Below are positions 17,590 to 25,673 of a stretch of DNA of 64,000 bases, in pieces (position 1 is the stretch's first letter; each line of letters starts with the position of its first letter). This stretch comes from JAWVFM01 sp963823245 (GTDB lineage Bacteria; Actinomycetota; Thermoleophilia; Solirubrobacterales; 70-9), in NCBI GenBank assembly GCA_963823245.1, contig CAWGKQ010000007.1, positions 310,001-374,000 of the forward strand, in the 5' to 3' direction. The notes below the pieces were generated by a model, which was not told the origin of the DNA, made no database searches, and saw only the letters and a program-made list of their open reading frames with translations. The position numbers were made by a program, and so were the translations under genes.

Positions 17590-18804
17590 ATGACCGCCGC
17601 CAATCCCGCGTCCGCCGTCTCCCATCTCGACGAGGCATGGCACCGCGAGCTGCTGTCCGCACTCTGCGCGTTCGAGCGCGAGACGGCGTCGGCCGGCGAG
17701 CGCGAGGCCGCCGAATGGGTCGTCGCGCGGCTGGCGGAGGAGGGCGCGGGCGACGCGCACGTGGAGTCCGAGCGCGGGCATCACACCTTCTGGTGGCCGC
17801 TCGGGCTCACCTCGGCAGCGGGCGTCCTCGCCGGACTTCTCGGCATGCGCGGACGGAGCCTCGCCGCCGCGGCGCTTGGCGCTGCCGCGGCCTGGGCGGC
17901 CGCGGATGAGACGCCGCCGCGCCGGCGCCGGCTGCGCTCGGTGCTCCCCGGGGCGACGGCGACCAACGTCGTCGCGACGATGGGCCCGGTGGACGCTCGC
18001 CGGACCATCGTCCTCGTCGCCCACCACGATGCAGCGCACTCGGGCCTCGTGTTCCACCCCGGCGTGCCGGAGACGATCCGCCGCGTCTACCCCAAGTTCT
18101 TCGAGGTCGCCAACACGAGCCCCCCGCTGATGTGGCCGGCCGTCGGCGGCCCCGCCCTGGCGGCCCTCGGCGCCGCGACGGGCAGGCGCGGGCTTGCGAA
18201 AGCCGGGACGATCCTCTCAGCGCTGTTCGCGGCAGGCATGGCCGACATCGGCTCGCGGTCGGTCGTGCCGGGCGCCAACGACAACGGGACCGGCGTCGTG
18301 GCCCTCATCGCCCTCGCGCGCGCGCTCGCGGAGCGGCCGACGGAGTCGGTTCGGGTGTTGCTCGTCTCAACCTCCGAGGAGGGGACCTGCGAGGGCATGC
18401 GCCTGTTCGCGAACCGCCACTTCCCGGAGCTACCGACGGCCGACACCTTCTTCCTCGCGATCGACACGGTCGGCTCGCCGCACCTGCTGGCGCTTCGGGG
18501 GGAGGGGATGCTCGGCGTCACGGAGTACCCGGCGCGCTCGCTCGAGCTGGTCGACGGCACGGCTGACGAGCTCGGGATCTGGATGTTCCCCAACCTCCGG
18601 CTGCGCAACGCGACCGACGGCGTGTTCCCCCTGAGCGCCGGCTACGAGTGCGCCTCGCTCTGTTCGTGCACCGACATCAAGCAGCCCTCGAACTACCACT
18701 GGCCGACCGACGTTCCCGAGAACGTCGACTTCGAGACTGTGGGGGACGCGGTGCGGCTGGTGGAGGCGATCGTCCGGCGCCTCGATACGCGCTGGTTCGA
18801 CTAA
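17590..18804 (+). CDS. M28-family metallopeptidase-like protein
   Basis: 404 aa with the M28 zinc-aminopeptidase plan: LVAHHDAAHSG (first ligand His and Asp), PGANDNGTGVVALIALARAL (bridging Asp), VSTSEEGTCEGM (catalytic Glu pair), AIDTVGSP, and a late His in NYHWPTDVPENVD. Two hydrophobic stretches (WWPLGLTSAAGVLAGLLGM and AAAALGAAAAWAAA) separate the N-terminal helix from the catalytic core, so it may be membrane-associated. No signal peptide at the N-terminus. The TAA stop overlaps the stop of the convergent acyl-CoA dehydrogenase gene by two bases. Substrate unknown. Confidence 0.87.
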   Translation: MTAANPASAVSHLDEAWHRELLSALCAFERETASAGEREAAEWVVARLAEEGAGDAHVESERGHHTFWWPLGLTSAAGVLAGLLGMRGRSLAAAALGAAAAWAAADETPPRRRRLRSVLPGATATNVVATMGPVDARRTIVLVAHHDAAHSGLVFHPGVPETIRRVYPKFFEVANTSPPLMWPAVGGPALAALGAATGRRGLAKAGTILSALFAAGMADIGSRSVVPGANDNGTGVVALIALARALAERPTESVRVLLVSTSEEGTCEGMRLFANRHFPELPTADTFFLAIDTVGSPHLLALRGEGMLGVTEYPARSLELVDGTADELGIWMFPNLRLRNATDGVFPLSAGYECASLCSCTDIKQPSNYHWPTDVPENVDFETVGDAVRLVEAIVRRLDTRWFD

Positions 18805-20468
18805 GCCAGCTGCGGCGAGTGGCGCTCCACGATGCGCCCGAACTCGGTGCCGGCCGGCAGCGTCCCGAACGCCCGGCCCCAGTCGCCCTCCAGCCGCGAG
18901 GCGACGAACGCGTCGGCCACCGCGGGGTCGCCGAACCGGACGAGCAGCGATGCCTGCAGCGCCAGCGCCATGCGCTCGACGATGCGGCGCGCTCGCGACT
19001 CGATCGCATCGAGATCGGTCAGCTCGTCGCGCAGGGCGGCGCCGAAGGCGTCGACGCGGCGGTCTGCGCCCGCTGCCTCGCCGACCTCGTTCGCGAACGC
19101 CTCGACCGACTCGGGGCTCTTCACCATCGCGCGCAGGACGTCGAGAGCCTGCACGTTCCCTGAGCCCTCCCAGATCGAGGCCAGGGGAGTCTCGCGGTAG
19201 AGCCGGGGCATTCCCGACTCCTCGACGTAGCCGTTGCCACCGAAGCACTCGAGCGCCTCGCCCGCGTGCGCCGGAGCCCGCTTGCAGACCCAGTACTTGA
19301 GGACCGGGGTGGCGAGCCTGCGCACCAGCGCCGCCTCGGTGTCGCCGGCGTGCGCCTCGTCGAAGCGGCGGGCGAGCCACATGGCGGCCACGGTCGCCGC
19401 CTCGGACTCGACGGCGAGATCGGCGAGGACGTTCTGCATCAGCGGCTGCTCGACGAGCCTCCTCCCGAATGCCGAGCGCCCCTCGCAGTGATTGATGGCG
19501 GCGGCAGTGCCCCACCGCATCCCGGTCGCGCAGCCGATCACGCAGTCGAGCCGGGTGTGGTTGACCATCTCGATGATTGTCGGGACGCCCCGTCCCTCCT
19601 CGCCGACCATCCGCGCCCATGTGCCGCGGAACTCCACCTCGCTCGAGGCGTTGGAGCGGTTGCCGAGCTTGTCCTTGAGGCGCTGGATTTGAAAGCGGTT
19701 GCGTTCGCCGTCGGGGGTGAAGCGGGGAAGGAGGAAGCAGGAGAGGCCGCCGTCGGCCTGGGCGAGAACGAGGAACGCGTCGCACATCGGCGCCGAGCAG
19801 AACCACTTGTGGCCGGTGATCTCGTACTCGGCTCCCGCGCCGCCGCCGTTCAGCGCCGTCGCGATCGTGGTGTTGGCGCGCACGTCCGAGCCGCCCTGCT
19901 TCTCGGTCATCGCCATCCCGCAGAGGGCGCCGGGCTTGTCGGGGGCAGGGCGCAGCTCGCCGTCGTAGTCGAGCGAGAGGAAGCGAGGCTCCCACTCGGC
20001 GGCAACCTCGGGCTGCTTGCGGATCGCCGGGATCACCGAGTAGGTCATGGAGATCGGGCAGCCGACCCCGGCCTCGACCTGCGAGAGCAGCATGAAGAGC
20101 GCTGCCCGTGCGACGTGCGCCCCCGGCTGCGGCTCGCGCCAGGGCAGCGCGTGGAGACCCTCGCCGATCCCGAGGTCCATGAGCTCGTGCCACGAGGGAT
20201 GGAACTCGACCTCGTCGATCCGGTTCCCGAAGCGGTCATGGGTGCGAAGCCGCGGTGGGTTCTCGTTTGCGAGGCGTCCGAGCTCGATCACGTCAGGCCG
20301 GCCGCAGACCTCGCCGAGCTTCGTGGCCCGCTCCGTCGCCCAGCCTCCGCCCTCGCGCTGGAGCGCCTCGCTGAGCACCGTGTCGGAGGTGTACGCGTTG
20401 TAGCCCGCAAGCGGCGTGGACTGGTTCGTGACCTCATGGGTGGTCGCGGTGGGGCGCTGTTCAAGCAT
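18801..20468 (-). CDS. Acyl-CoA dehydrogenase, AidB-like
   Basis: A flavoprotein of about 555 aa, longer than the 380-400 aa of simple acyl-CoA dehydrogenases and typical of the AidB branch. Motifs: MTEKQGGSDVRANTT, YEITGHKWFCSAPMCDAFLV, KDKLGNRSNASSEVEF, NHTRLDCVIGCATGMRWG, ALECFGGNGYVEESGMPRLY and TPLASIWEGSGNVQALDVLR. E. coli AidB binds DNA and is induced by alkylation, while related enzymes act on isovaleryl-like CoA esters; I cannot tell which applies. ATG 20468 (MLEQRPTA) is chosen; the frame runs further upstream only because repeat copy D is open in it. The gene follows the tetR gene on the same strand. Confidence 0.9.
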   Translation of the reverse strand: MLEQRPTATTHEVTNQSTPLAGYNAYTSDTVLSEALQREGGGWATERATKLGEVCGRPDVIELGRLANENPPRLRTHDRFGNRIDEVEFHPSWHELMDLGIGEGLHALPWREPQPGAHVARAALFMLLSQVEAGVGCPISMTYSVIPAIRKQPEVAAEWEPRFLSLDYDGELRPAPDKPGALCGMAMTEKQGGSDVRANTTIATALNGGGAGAEYEITGHKWFCSAPMCDAFLVLAQADGGLSCFLLPRFTPDGERNRFQIQRLKDKLGNRSNASSEVEFRGTWARMVGEEGRGVPTIIEMVNHTRLDCVIGCATGMRWGTAAAINHCEGRSAFGRRLVEQPLMQNVLADLAVESEAATVAAMWLARRFDEAHAGDTEAALVRRLATPVLKYWVCKRAPAHAGEALECFGGNGYVEESGMPRLYRETPLASIWEGSGNVQALDVLRAMVKSPESVEAFANEVGEAAGADRRVDAFGAALRDELTDLDAIESRARRIVERMALALQASLLVRFGDPAVADAFVASRLEGDWGRAFGTLPAGTEFGRIVERHSPQLA

Positions 20469-20484
20469 CGACAAGCGTTGGCTC

Positions 20485-21153
20485 CTATCTCTTGCGGACG
20501 CCTGCGGCGTCCTTACACGCTGCTTTCGGGGCAAAGCCCCTCGCCGGCATGCCTGTTACCGAGCGTACGCAGAAATCTCTGAGGGAGTCGACGAGGCCGT
20601 CCGGGTCGTGGTGTCCCGCGGTGGGGGAGAGGGGACCGACCATCGCCTCGCCTATCGCGCCGACGAGTGCCGCGGCGCTCACCTCGGAGTCCTGAGGCGG
20701 GAGCTCGCCCGCCTCGACGCCCTCCTCGATCACATGCACCATCGCGTCGCGATAGGCGCGGCGGAAGGCGAGGCGCTCGGCCTCGATCGCCGGGTCGACG
20801 GGCTCGGCGAGCAGGGCCCAGGCGAGGCGCGGCGCGCGGAGGGCGCGACGGGCGAACGCCTCGGCGGCTGCTGCGACCCTCGCCGCCGCACCACCCGAGG
20901 CCGTCGTGGCCGCGGCTGTCAGCGCGTCGACCTCGTGCTGCGACGCGGTCCGAAAGACCTCGGAGAACAGATCAGCCTTCGAGGGGAAGTGCGTGTAGAC
21001 CGTGCCGGTGGCGACGCCGGCCCGGTCGGCGACGGCCGCCACCGGCGCCTCGCCGTAACCGCCGTGAGCGATGAGCTCACGCGCAGCGGCGACGATCCGC
21101 TCGCGCGTAGCGGCCTTGCGGGCCTCGGTGCGCTCGGTGGGCCTGTACGCCAC
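20485..21153 (-). CDS. TetR-family transcriptional regulator
   Basis: 222 aa. The N-terminal HTH is classical: ATRERIVAAARELIAHGGYG, VAAVADRAGVATGTVYTHFP, SKADLFSEVF. The C-terminal ligand domain is divergent helical sequence, as usual. GTG 21153 lies inside a perfect 14+14 bp inverted repeat (21152-21185), so autorepression and control of the divergent mauE-like operon are likely. The last roughly 19 codons (after GMP: ARGFAPKAACKDAAGVRKR) are encoded by repeat copy D, meaning the element has replaced or extended the original 3' end. Confidence 0.92.
   Translation of the reverse strand: MAYRPTERTEARKAATRERIVAAARELIAHGGYGEAPVAAVADRAGVATGTVYTHFPSKADLFSEVFRTASQHEVDALTAAATTASGGAAARVAAAAEAFARRALRAPRLAWALLAEPVDPAIEAERLAFRRAYRDAMVHVIEEGVEAGELPPQDSEVSAAALVGAIGEAMVGPLSPTAGHHDPDGLVDSLRDFCVRSVTGMPARGFAPKAACKDAAGVRKR
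20491..20543 (-). repeat. Dispersed two-hairpin element, copy D
   Basis: Read on the minus strand: GGGGC-TTT-GCCCC (20528-20540), linker GAAAGCAGCGTGTAA, then GGACGCC-GCA-GGCGTCC (20496-20512). It overlaps the final codons of tetR and lies 23 nt upstream of the acyl-CoA dehydrogenase ATG, in the same orientation as both genes. Confidence 0.86.
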
Positions 21154-21185
21154 ACAAGAAGTGAATCACGGTTCACTTCTTGTGT
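21152..21185. promoter_or_regulatory. TetR operator: 14-bp perfect inverted repeat
   Basis: ACACAAGAAGTGAA (21152-21165), spacer TCACGG, and TTCACTTCTTGTGT (21172-21185) are exact inverse complements. The site covers the GTG start of tetR on the minus strand and the TTG (21180) from which the mauE-like frame opens on the plus strand. Binding would block both genes, the standard logic for a TetR repressor with a divergent target. It is AT-richer than its surroundings. Confidence 0.9.
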
Positions 21186-22145
21186 CAAGTTGGGGCCGCC
21201 CTTTTCGCGGTTGCCGCGGTCGCGAAGCTCGCTGATCGGCCGAGTACCCGTAAGACCCTGGTCGAGTTCGGCCTCCCCCGCCGTCTCGCGGAGCCGGGGG
21301 CGATTGCCCTCCGGTCGTCGAGCTTGCGATCGCCTCCTCCTTCTCCCCACCGCGACCGCGCGCTGGGCCGGGCTTGCGGCGGCCGCGATCCTGCTTCTCT
21401 TCTCGGCCGCGATCGTCCGCTCGCTGGCCCGGGGTGAGCGGCCGGACTACAACTGCTTCGGCGGGCTTCACTCCGAGCCGGTCGGTCCGGGCTCGCTGAT
21501 CAGGAACCTCGTCCTCGCCGCGGTCGGTGGGGCAGTCGCCGTCGCCGGTCCCGGGAAAGCTTCGGCGACGCCTTCGCCGGTGCCGACGCCCTCGCGATCG
21601 CCGGCATCGCCCTCCTCGCCGCCGCCCTCGCCGTGCAGGCGTGGTTCAGTTATCAGCTCTTCCGCCAGAACGGACGCCTGATCGACCGCGTGCGGGCGCT
21701 CGAGGAGAAGGTGGGCGAGGGCGGGTCGCAGCGGCCGCCCGCCGGCCTTCCGGAGCATTCGGAGGCGCCGCGCTTCGAGCTCCCCGACCTCGAGGGTCAC
21801 CGCCGCTCGCTCGACGACCTGCTCGCCGCCGGGCGCCCGGGCGCGCTCGCCTTCTCGGACCCCGACTGCGGAGCCTGTGGTCCGATGGTCGCGAAGCTGG
21901 CCCGGCTGCGGGCCGACCATGCCGGCGAGCTCGCGATCGCCCTCGTCAGCCGCGGCGACCCGGCCGAGAACCGGGCCCGTGTCAACGGCCACCACTTCGC
22001 CGCCGTCCTCCTGCAGGAAGAGCACGAGGTGGCCGACGCCTACGGTGCACCGGGAGTGCCGAGCGCTGTGATCGTCGACGCCGACGGCCGGATCGCCAGC
22101 CGCGTGGCGATGGGGAACGACGCCGTCGAGAGGCTGCTGGGGTAG
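21180..22145 (+). CDS. MauE-like membrane protein fused or joined to MauD/TlpA-like thioredoxin, frameshifted
   Basis: Three pieces form one continuous design. First, helices of a MauE/DoxX-type protein (VGAALFAVAAVAKLADRPST, then GLAAAAILLLFSAAIVRSLARG and DYNCFGGLHSEPVG, near the MauE CNCFG signature but with a Tyr in place of the first Cys). Second, in another frame, a MauD-type anchor helix (LAIAGIALLAAALAVQAWF) with FRQNGRLIDRVRALEEK. Third, a thioredoxin domain: RFELPDLEGHRRSLDDL, SDPDCGACGPMVAKL (CGAC redox pair), GVPSAVIVDADGRI. MauE/MauD pairs handle disulfide formation in exported proteins. The true start is unclear; TTG 21180 is the first in frame. One frame break lies near 21310 and another near 21550. 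Confidence 0.72.
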
Positions 22146-22147
22146 GG

Positions 22148-22648
22148 ATGGCGAAGCCGACCGACAAGCAGATCCACGAGCTCCACCGGGCGCTCTACAA
22201 GCGCAAGCGCCTGAAGAAGCTCTCCGACCTCGTCCAGGAGACCGCGCTGCTCATGAACCTCGACCCGACGCAGGAGCTCCCGCCCGACGATGTTCGCAAC
22301 CCGCCCGGCAGCGGCCCGCAGTGGTTCTACCCGGACACGGGCGCCGTCGACTCGAACGTGCTCGCCGCAGCCCAGAACTGCTCCGAGATCTCGAAGACCC
22401 TGAGGGCGATCCGAAGCGACGTCGCCGACGTCAGCTTTCCCGAGGCCGACAAGAAGCACGTGCTGGCGGCGCTCGACGCCGAGGCGGCGTCGTGGAGCGC
22501 GCGCGGAAAGGCCTGGGGAGCGGCGGGCCCGCCCGCCGACGTCGAGGCCACCGTGGCGACGGTCTCCAAGCACGTCTCCACCTCTCTCGCAGAGGCGAAG
22601 CAGGTCAGGCACTACCTGCTGTCAAAGCAGGAACTAGGTCTGGGGTGA
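22148..22648 (+). CDS. Hypothetical protein in the MauE/thioredoxin operon
   Basis: 166 aa, not recognised. Charged and soluble, without signal or membrane segment. It starts with a basic helix (DKQIHELHRALYKRKRLKKL), then LVQETALLMNLDPTQELPPD, and the distal part is helical (EADKKHVLAALDAEAASWSA, VSKHVSTSLAEAKQVRHYLL). ATG 22148 follows the previous stop by 2 nt, and its TGA overlaps the GTG of the next gene (GTGA), so it is firmly in the operon. Codon use matches its neighbours. A role in preparing or escorting the Cys-rich exported protein is conceivable but speculative. Confidence 0.75.
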   Translation: MAKPTDKQIHELHRALYKRKRLKKLSDLVQETALLMNLDPTQELPPDDVRNPPGSGPQWFYPDTGAVDSNVLAAAQNCSEISKTLRAIRSDVADVSFPEADKKHVLAALDAEAASWSARGKAWGAAGPPADVEATVATVSKHVSTSLAEAKQVRHYLLSKQELGLG

Positions 22649-23196
22649 GCTCCTCGGGCTCGCAAGAGCACTGGTTCGACCGGCTCGCCGCCGGCCATCA
22701 CACTCGCCGCCAGGCGCTTGGGGCTGCGATCGCAGGAGCCGCGGCGCTCACGCTTCCCTTCCTGCGCCCCGCCCTCGCCCGCGCCGACGCTGGGACCTGC
22801 ACGAAAGGGTGCCTTTACACCATCCACTACGACGGGGTGGCCGCGTTTACAGCTTGCGACAAGCAAAGCGCGTTTTCTGACTCGGAAGCGTTCACGACCG
22901 GCTACCTCGCAGCGGGGGTTGGCCTTCTCGCCTTCGCGGCGGCCGCCTACCAGGACAAGCGTGGAGCAGCGAGAGTCTTGGCCTGCCGAGAGTCGGTCGT
23001 GCTGAACGCGAAGGCTCGGGGCTATGACTGCCTACAGCCCAACTGTCCCGGCTTCGTCCCGACGCAACCGGGCGGTCCATGCGAGACCTGCCACTCGCAA
23101 TGCTGCCTGGATCCGAGAAGCGCGGACGGCTACAACTGCTGCGACATCTGCTCTCAGTCGGGTGGCTGCTGCTACTCCGTCACGGGGATGTGCTGA
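22645..23196 (+). CDS. Twin-arginine exported cysteine-rich protein (16 Cys)
   Basis: 183 aa, not recognised as a known family. The N-terminus has a Tat-type signal: HHTRRQALG, then AAIAGAAALTLPFL and RPALARADA as cleavage region. Of 16 cysteines, the first four are spread through the chain, and the other twelve cluster at the C-terminus: YDCLQPNC, GPCETCHSQCCLD, YNCCDIC and GGCCYSVTGMC. There is one internal hydrophobic stretch (YLAAGVGLLAFAAAAY). The start is GTG 22645, overlapping the upstream stop. The preceding mauE/mauD-like gene would supply disulfide formation after export. It may bind metal, be a heavily disulfide-bonded secreted protein, or host a modified cofactor. Confidence 0.8.
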   Translation: MSSSGSQEHWFDRLAAGHHTRRQALGAAIAGAAALTLPFLRPALARADAGTCTKGCLYTIHYDGVAAFTACDKQSAFSDSEAFTTGYLAAGVGLLAFAAAAYQDKRGAARVLACRESVVLNAKARGYDCLQPNCPGFVPTQPGGPCETCHSQCCLDPRSADGYNCCDICSQSGGCCYSVTGMC

Positions 23197-23224
23197 GGCC
23201 GTCGGACGGGCGCGAGACTTTCGT

Positions 23225-23303
23225 GACAGCCGCCCTCCCGCGAAGCGTCTTGTAGTCGGATAGCGACTACAAGACGCCATGGCAGGAGGGAGGTCTGGCT
23301 GTC
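23225..23303. other. Long near-palindromic hairpin (possible terminator or small RNA)
   Basis: The core is a perfect 14-bp stem, GCGTCTTGTAGTCG (23245-23258) with CGACTACAAGACGC (23264-23277), around the loop GATAG. Outer pairs CCCTCC/GGAGGG and GACAGCC/GGCTGTC (23225-23231 with 23297-23303) extend it to 79 nt with internal bulges. It follows the Cys-rich protein stop at 23196 and would terminate that operon, though no T-run follows. Confidence 0.6.
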
Positions 23304-23465
23304 CTTCAGCTGACGGCCGGCTGCGTGCGGCGGCCGCGCCGGGATGAGCACGAGCGTGCCGGCCCCGAGGCCGAGGAGCGTCAGCGTCCCCGCGGCGCCG
23401 ATCCCGGCGTCGCCCCAGTCGCCTGCTTGAGAGCCTCCCCGCAGGGTAGGCAGATAGCCTCCCCG
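23290..23465 (-). pseudogene. Possible remnant of an exported protein C-terminus
   Basis: On the minus strand the gap before icd encodes a stretch reading GDWGDAGIGAAGTLTLLG, then LGAGTLVLIPARPP, in the manner of a C-terminal membrane anchor with a basic end. No complete gene or credible start surrounds it, and its frame runs into the 23225-23303 hairpin. It may be the leftover end of a deleted secreted-protein gene. Apart from this and the hairpin I see nothing in 23197-23469. Confidence 0.3.
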
Positions 23466-23469
23466 CGCC

Positions 23470-24684
23470 GTGGCGAAGATCAAGGTCCAAAACCCCATCG
23501 TCGAGCTCGACGGCGACGAGATGACCCGGATCATCTGGGCGTTCATCAAGGACCAGCTGATCCTGCCCTACCTCGACGTCGAGCTCCTCTACTTCGATCT
23601 CGGCATCGAGAGCCGCGACGCGACCTCCGACCAGATCACGGTCGACGCGGCGAATGCCATCAAGGAGCACGGGGTGGGCGTGAAGTGCGCCACGATCACG
23701 CCGGACGAGGCGCGCGTCGAGGAGTTCGGCCTCAAGGAGATGTATCGCTCGCCCAACGGGACGATCCGCAACATCCTCGGCGGGGTCATCTTTCGCGAGC
23801 CGATCGTGATCTCGAACATCCCGCGGCTCGTGCCGGGGTGGACCAAGCCGATCATCATCGGCCGCCACGCGTTCGGCGACCAGTACCGGGCGACGGACCT
23901 GGTGGTCCCCGGCGAGGGCGAGCTGACCCTCACCTACACGCCGAGGGACGGCTCCGACCCGATCGAGCTCGACGTCTACGACTTCCCGGGCAGCGGCGTC
24001 GCGATGGCGATGTACAACCTCGACGACTCGATCCGCGACTTCGCGCGCGCGTCCATGCGGTACGGGCTCGAGCGCGAATGCCCCGTCTACCTCTCGACCA
24101 AGAACACGATCTTGAAGCGCTACGACGGGCGCTTCAAGGACCTCTTCGCCGAGGTCTTCGAGGACGAGTTCAAGGACGACTTCGAGGCCAAGGGCCTCAC
24201 CTACGAGCACCGGCTGATCGACGACATGGTCGCCGCCGCCCTCAAGTGGGAGGGCGGTTACGTGTGGGCGTGCAAGAACTACGACGGCGACGTCCAGTCC
24301 GACACGGTCGCTCAGGGCTTCGGCTCACTCGGCCTGATGACGAGCGTGCTGATGACGCCCGATGGCGAGACGGTCGAGGCCGAGGCCGCGCACGGAACCG
24401 TGACCCGTCATTACCGCCAGCACCAGCAGGGCAACCCCACCTCGACCAATCCCATCGCCTCGATCTTCGCGTGGACGCGAGGGCTTGACGCCCGCGGGCG
24501 GATGGATTCGACGCCCGATGTCCGGGAGTTCGCCAGCACCCTCGAGCGCGTCTGCATCGAAACGGTCGAGAGCGGGAAGATGACCAAGGACCTGGCGCTG
24601 CTCGTCGGCGGCGACCAGGGCTTCCTCACGACGCAGGAGTTCCTCACGGCGATCGACGAGAACCTTCAGAAGGAGATGAGCTAG
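23470..24684 (+). CDS. icd: NADP-dependent isocitrate dehydrogenase
   Basis: Oxidative decarboxylation of isocitrate to 2-oxoglutarate in the TCA cycle. 404 aa, the length of the eukaryote-like homodimeric type-II enzymes. Motifs: VELDGDEMTRIIW, SPNGTIRNILGGVIFREPI, IIIGRHAFGDQYRATD, YGLERECPVYLSTKNTILK, YEHRLIDDMVA, GLMTSVLM, EAAHGTVTRHYR, NPTSTNPIASIFAWTRGL. GTG 23470 starts it (GTG GCG AAG). Its stop TAG shares a base with the GTG of mdh, so the two are an operon. Intact. Confidence 0.96.
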   Translation: MAKIKVQNPIVELDGDEMTRIIWAFIKDQLILPYLDVELLYFDLGIESRDATSDQITVDAANAIKEHGVGVKCATITPDEARVEEFGLKEMYRSPNGTIRNILGGVIFREPIVISNIPRLVPGWTKPIIIGRHAFGDQYRATDLVVPGEGELTLTYTPRDGSDPIELDVYDFPGSGVAMAMYNLDDSIRDFARASMRYGLERECPVYLSTKNTILKRYDGRFKDLFAEVFEDEFKDDFEAKGLTYEHRLIDDMVAAALKWEGGYVWACKNYDGDVQSDTVAQGFGSLGLMTSVLMTPDGETVEAEAAHGTVTRHYRQHQQGNPTSTNPIASIFAWTRGLDARGRMDSTPDVREFASTLERVCIETVESGKMTKDLALLVGGDQGFLTTQEFLTAIDENLQKEMS

Positions 24685-25670
24685 TGCCAAACCCCGTGAA
24701 CGTGACCGTCACCGGCGCCGCCGGTCAGATCGGCTACGCGATCCTCTTCCGGATCGCGAGCGGCCAGATGCTCGGCACAGACACGCAGGTGAGCCTGCGG
24801 CTGCTCGAGATCCCGGACGCGGTGAAGGCCGCGGAGGGCACGGCCATGGAGCTCGACGACTGCGCGTTCCCGCTGCTCGCCGGAATTGACATCACGGATG
24901 ACCCCAAGCGGGCCTTCGACGGCTGCAACATCGCGCTGCTCGTCGGCGCCCGTCCGCGCGGCCCTGGAATGGAGCGCGCCGACCTGCTCGAGGCGAACGG
25001 CGGCATCTTCAAGCCGCAGGGTGAGGCGATCAACGCTGGCGCCGCCGATGACGTCAAGGTCCTCGTGGTGGGTAACCCCGCGAACACGAACGCCCTCATC
25101 GCTATGTCGAACGCACCGGACGTGCCGAGGGAGCGCTTCACCTCGATGATGCGCCTGGACCACAACCGGGCGATCGCCCAGATCGCGAACAGGCTTCAGG
25201 CCCCGGTTTCGGACGTCACCAACATGACGGTCTGGGGCAACCACTCGACGACCCAATACCCGGACGTGGTCAACGCCAAGGTCCACGGCGACTCGGCATG
25301 GGACACGGTCGACGACGAGGCGTGGATCGCCGGCGAGTTCATCCCCACGGTCGCGAAGCGCGGCGCGGCGGTCATCGATGCGCGGGGAGCGTCGAGCGCC
25401 GCCTCGGCGGCCAACGCGGCGATCGACCATGTGCGCGACTGGGTCCTCGGGACGCCCGACGGCGACTGGGTGTCGATGGGGATCCCGTCGACCGGCGCCT
25501 ACGGGATCGGCGAGGGCATCATCGCCGGCCATCCGTGCACCTGCTCCGGCGGCGAGTACTCGATCGTCGAGGGCCTCGAGGTCCCCGATTTCTCGCGGGA
25601 GCGCATCGACGCCTCGGTCGCCGAGCTGAACGAGGAGCGCGAGGCGGTTTCCGGACTCAGCCTGGTCTGA
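24684..25670 (+). CDS. mdh: Malate dehydrogenase
   Basis: Interconverts malate and oxaloacetate with NAD. 328 aa, of the cytosolic-like branch found in actinobacteria. Visible: VTVTGAAGQIGYAILFRIAS, RLLEIPD, MELDDCAFPLLAG, GARPRGPGMERADLLEANG, VVGNPANTNALIA, MMRLDHNRAIAQIA (substrate Arg/Asp), VWGNHSTTQYPDV (catalytic His) and GIPSTGAYGIGEGII. GTG 24684 overlaps the icd TAG. It is followed at 4 nt by the convergent AT-hook/winged-helix gene. Complete and unbroken. Confidence 0.96.
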   Translation: MPNPVNVTVTGAAGQIGYAILFRIASGQMLGTDTQVSLRLLEIPDAVKAAEGTAMELDDCAFPLLAGIDITDDPKRAFDGCNIALLVGARPRGPGMERADLLEANGGIFKPQGEAINAGAADDVKVLVVGNPANTNALIAMSNAPDVPRERFTSMMRLDHNRAIAQIANRLQAPVSDVTNMTVWGNHSTTQYPDVVNAKVHGDSAWDTVDDEAWIAGEFIPTVAKRGAAVIDARGASSAASAANAAIDHVRDWVLGTPDGDWVSMGIPSTGAYGIGEGIIAGHPCTCSGGEYSIVEGLEVPDFSRERIDASVAELNEEREAVSGLSLV

Positions 25671-25673
25671 CCG

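Noticed and set aside
20468..20534. Longer N-terminus of the acyl-CoA dehydrogenase beginning MPRKQRV
   Set aside because: It is encoded by repeat copy D; ATG 20468 (MLEQRP) is the natural start.
22645..23196. Methylamine dehydrogenase light chain (MauA)
   Set aside because: Next to a MauE/MauD-like gene this was tempting, but no heavy chain, no tryptophan pair in the expected context and a different Cys spacing are seen.
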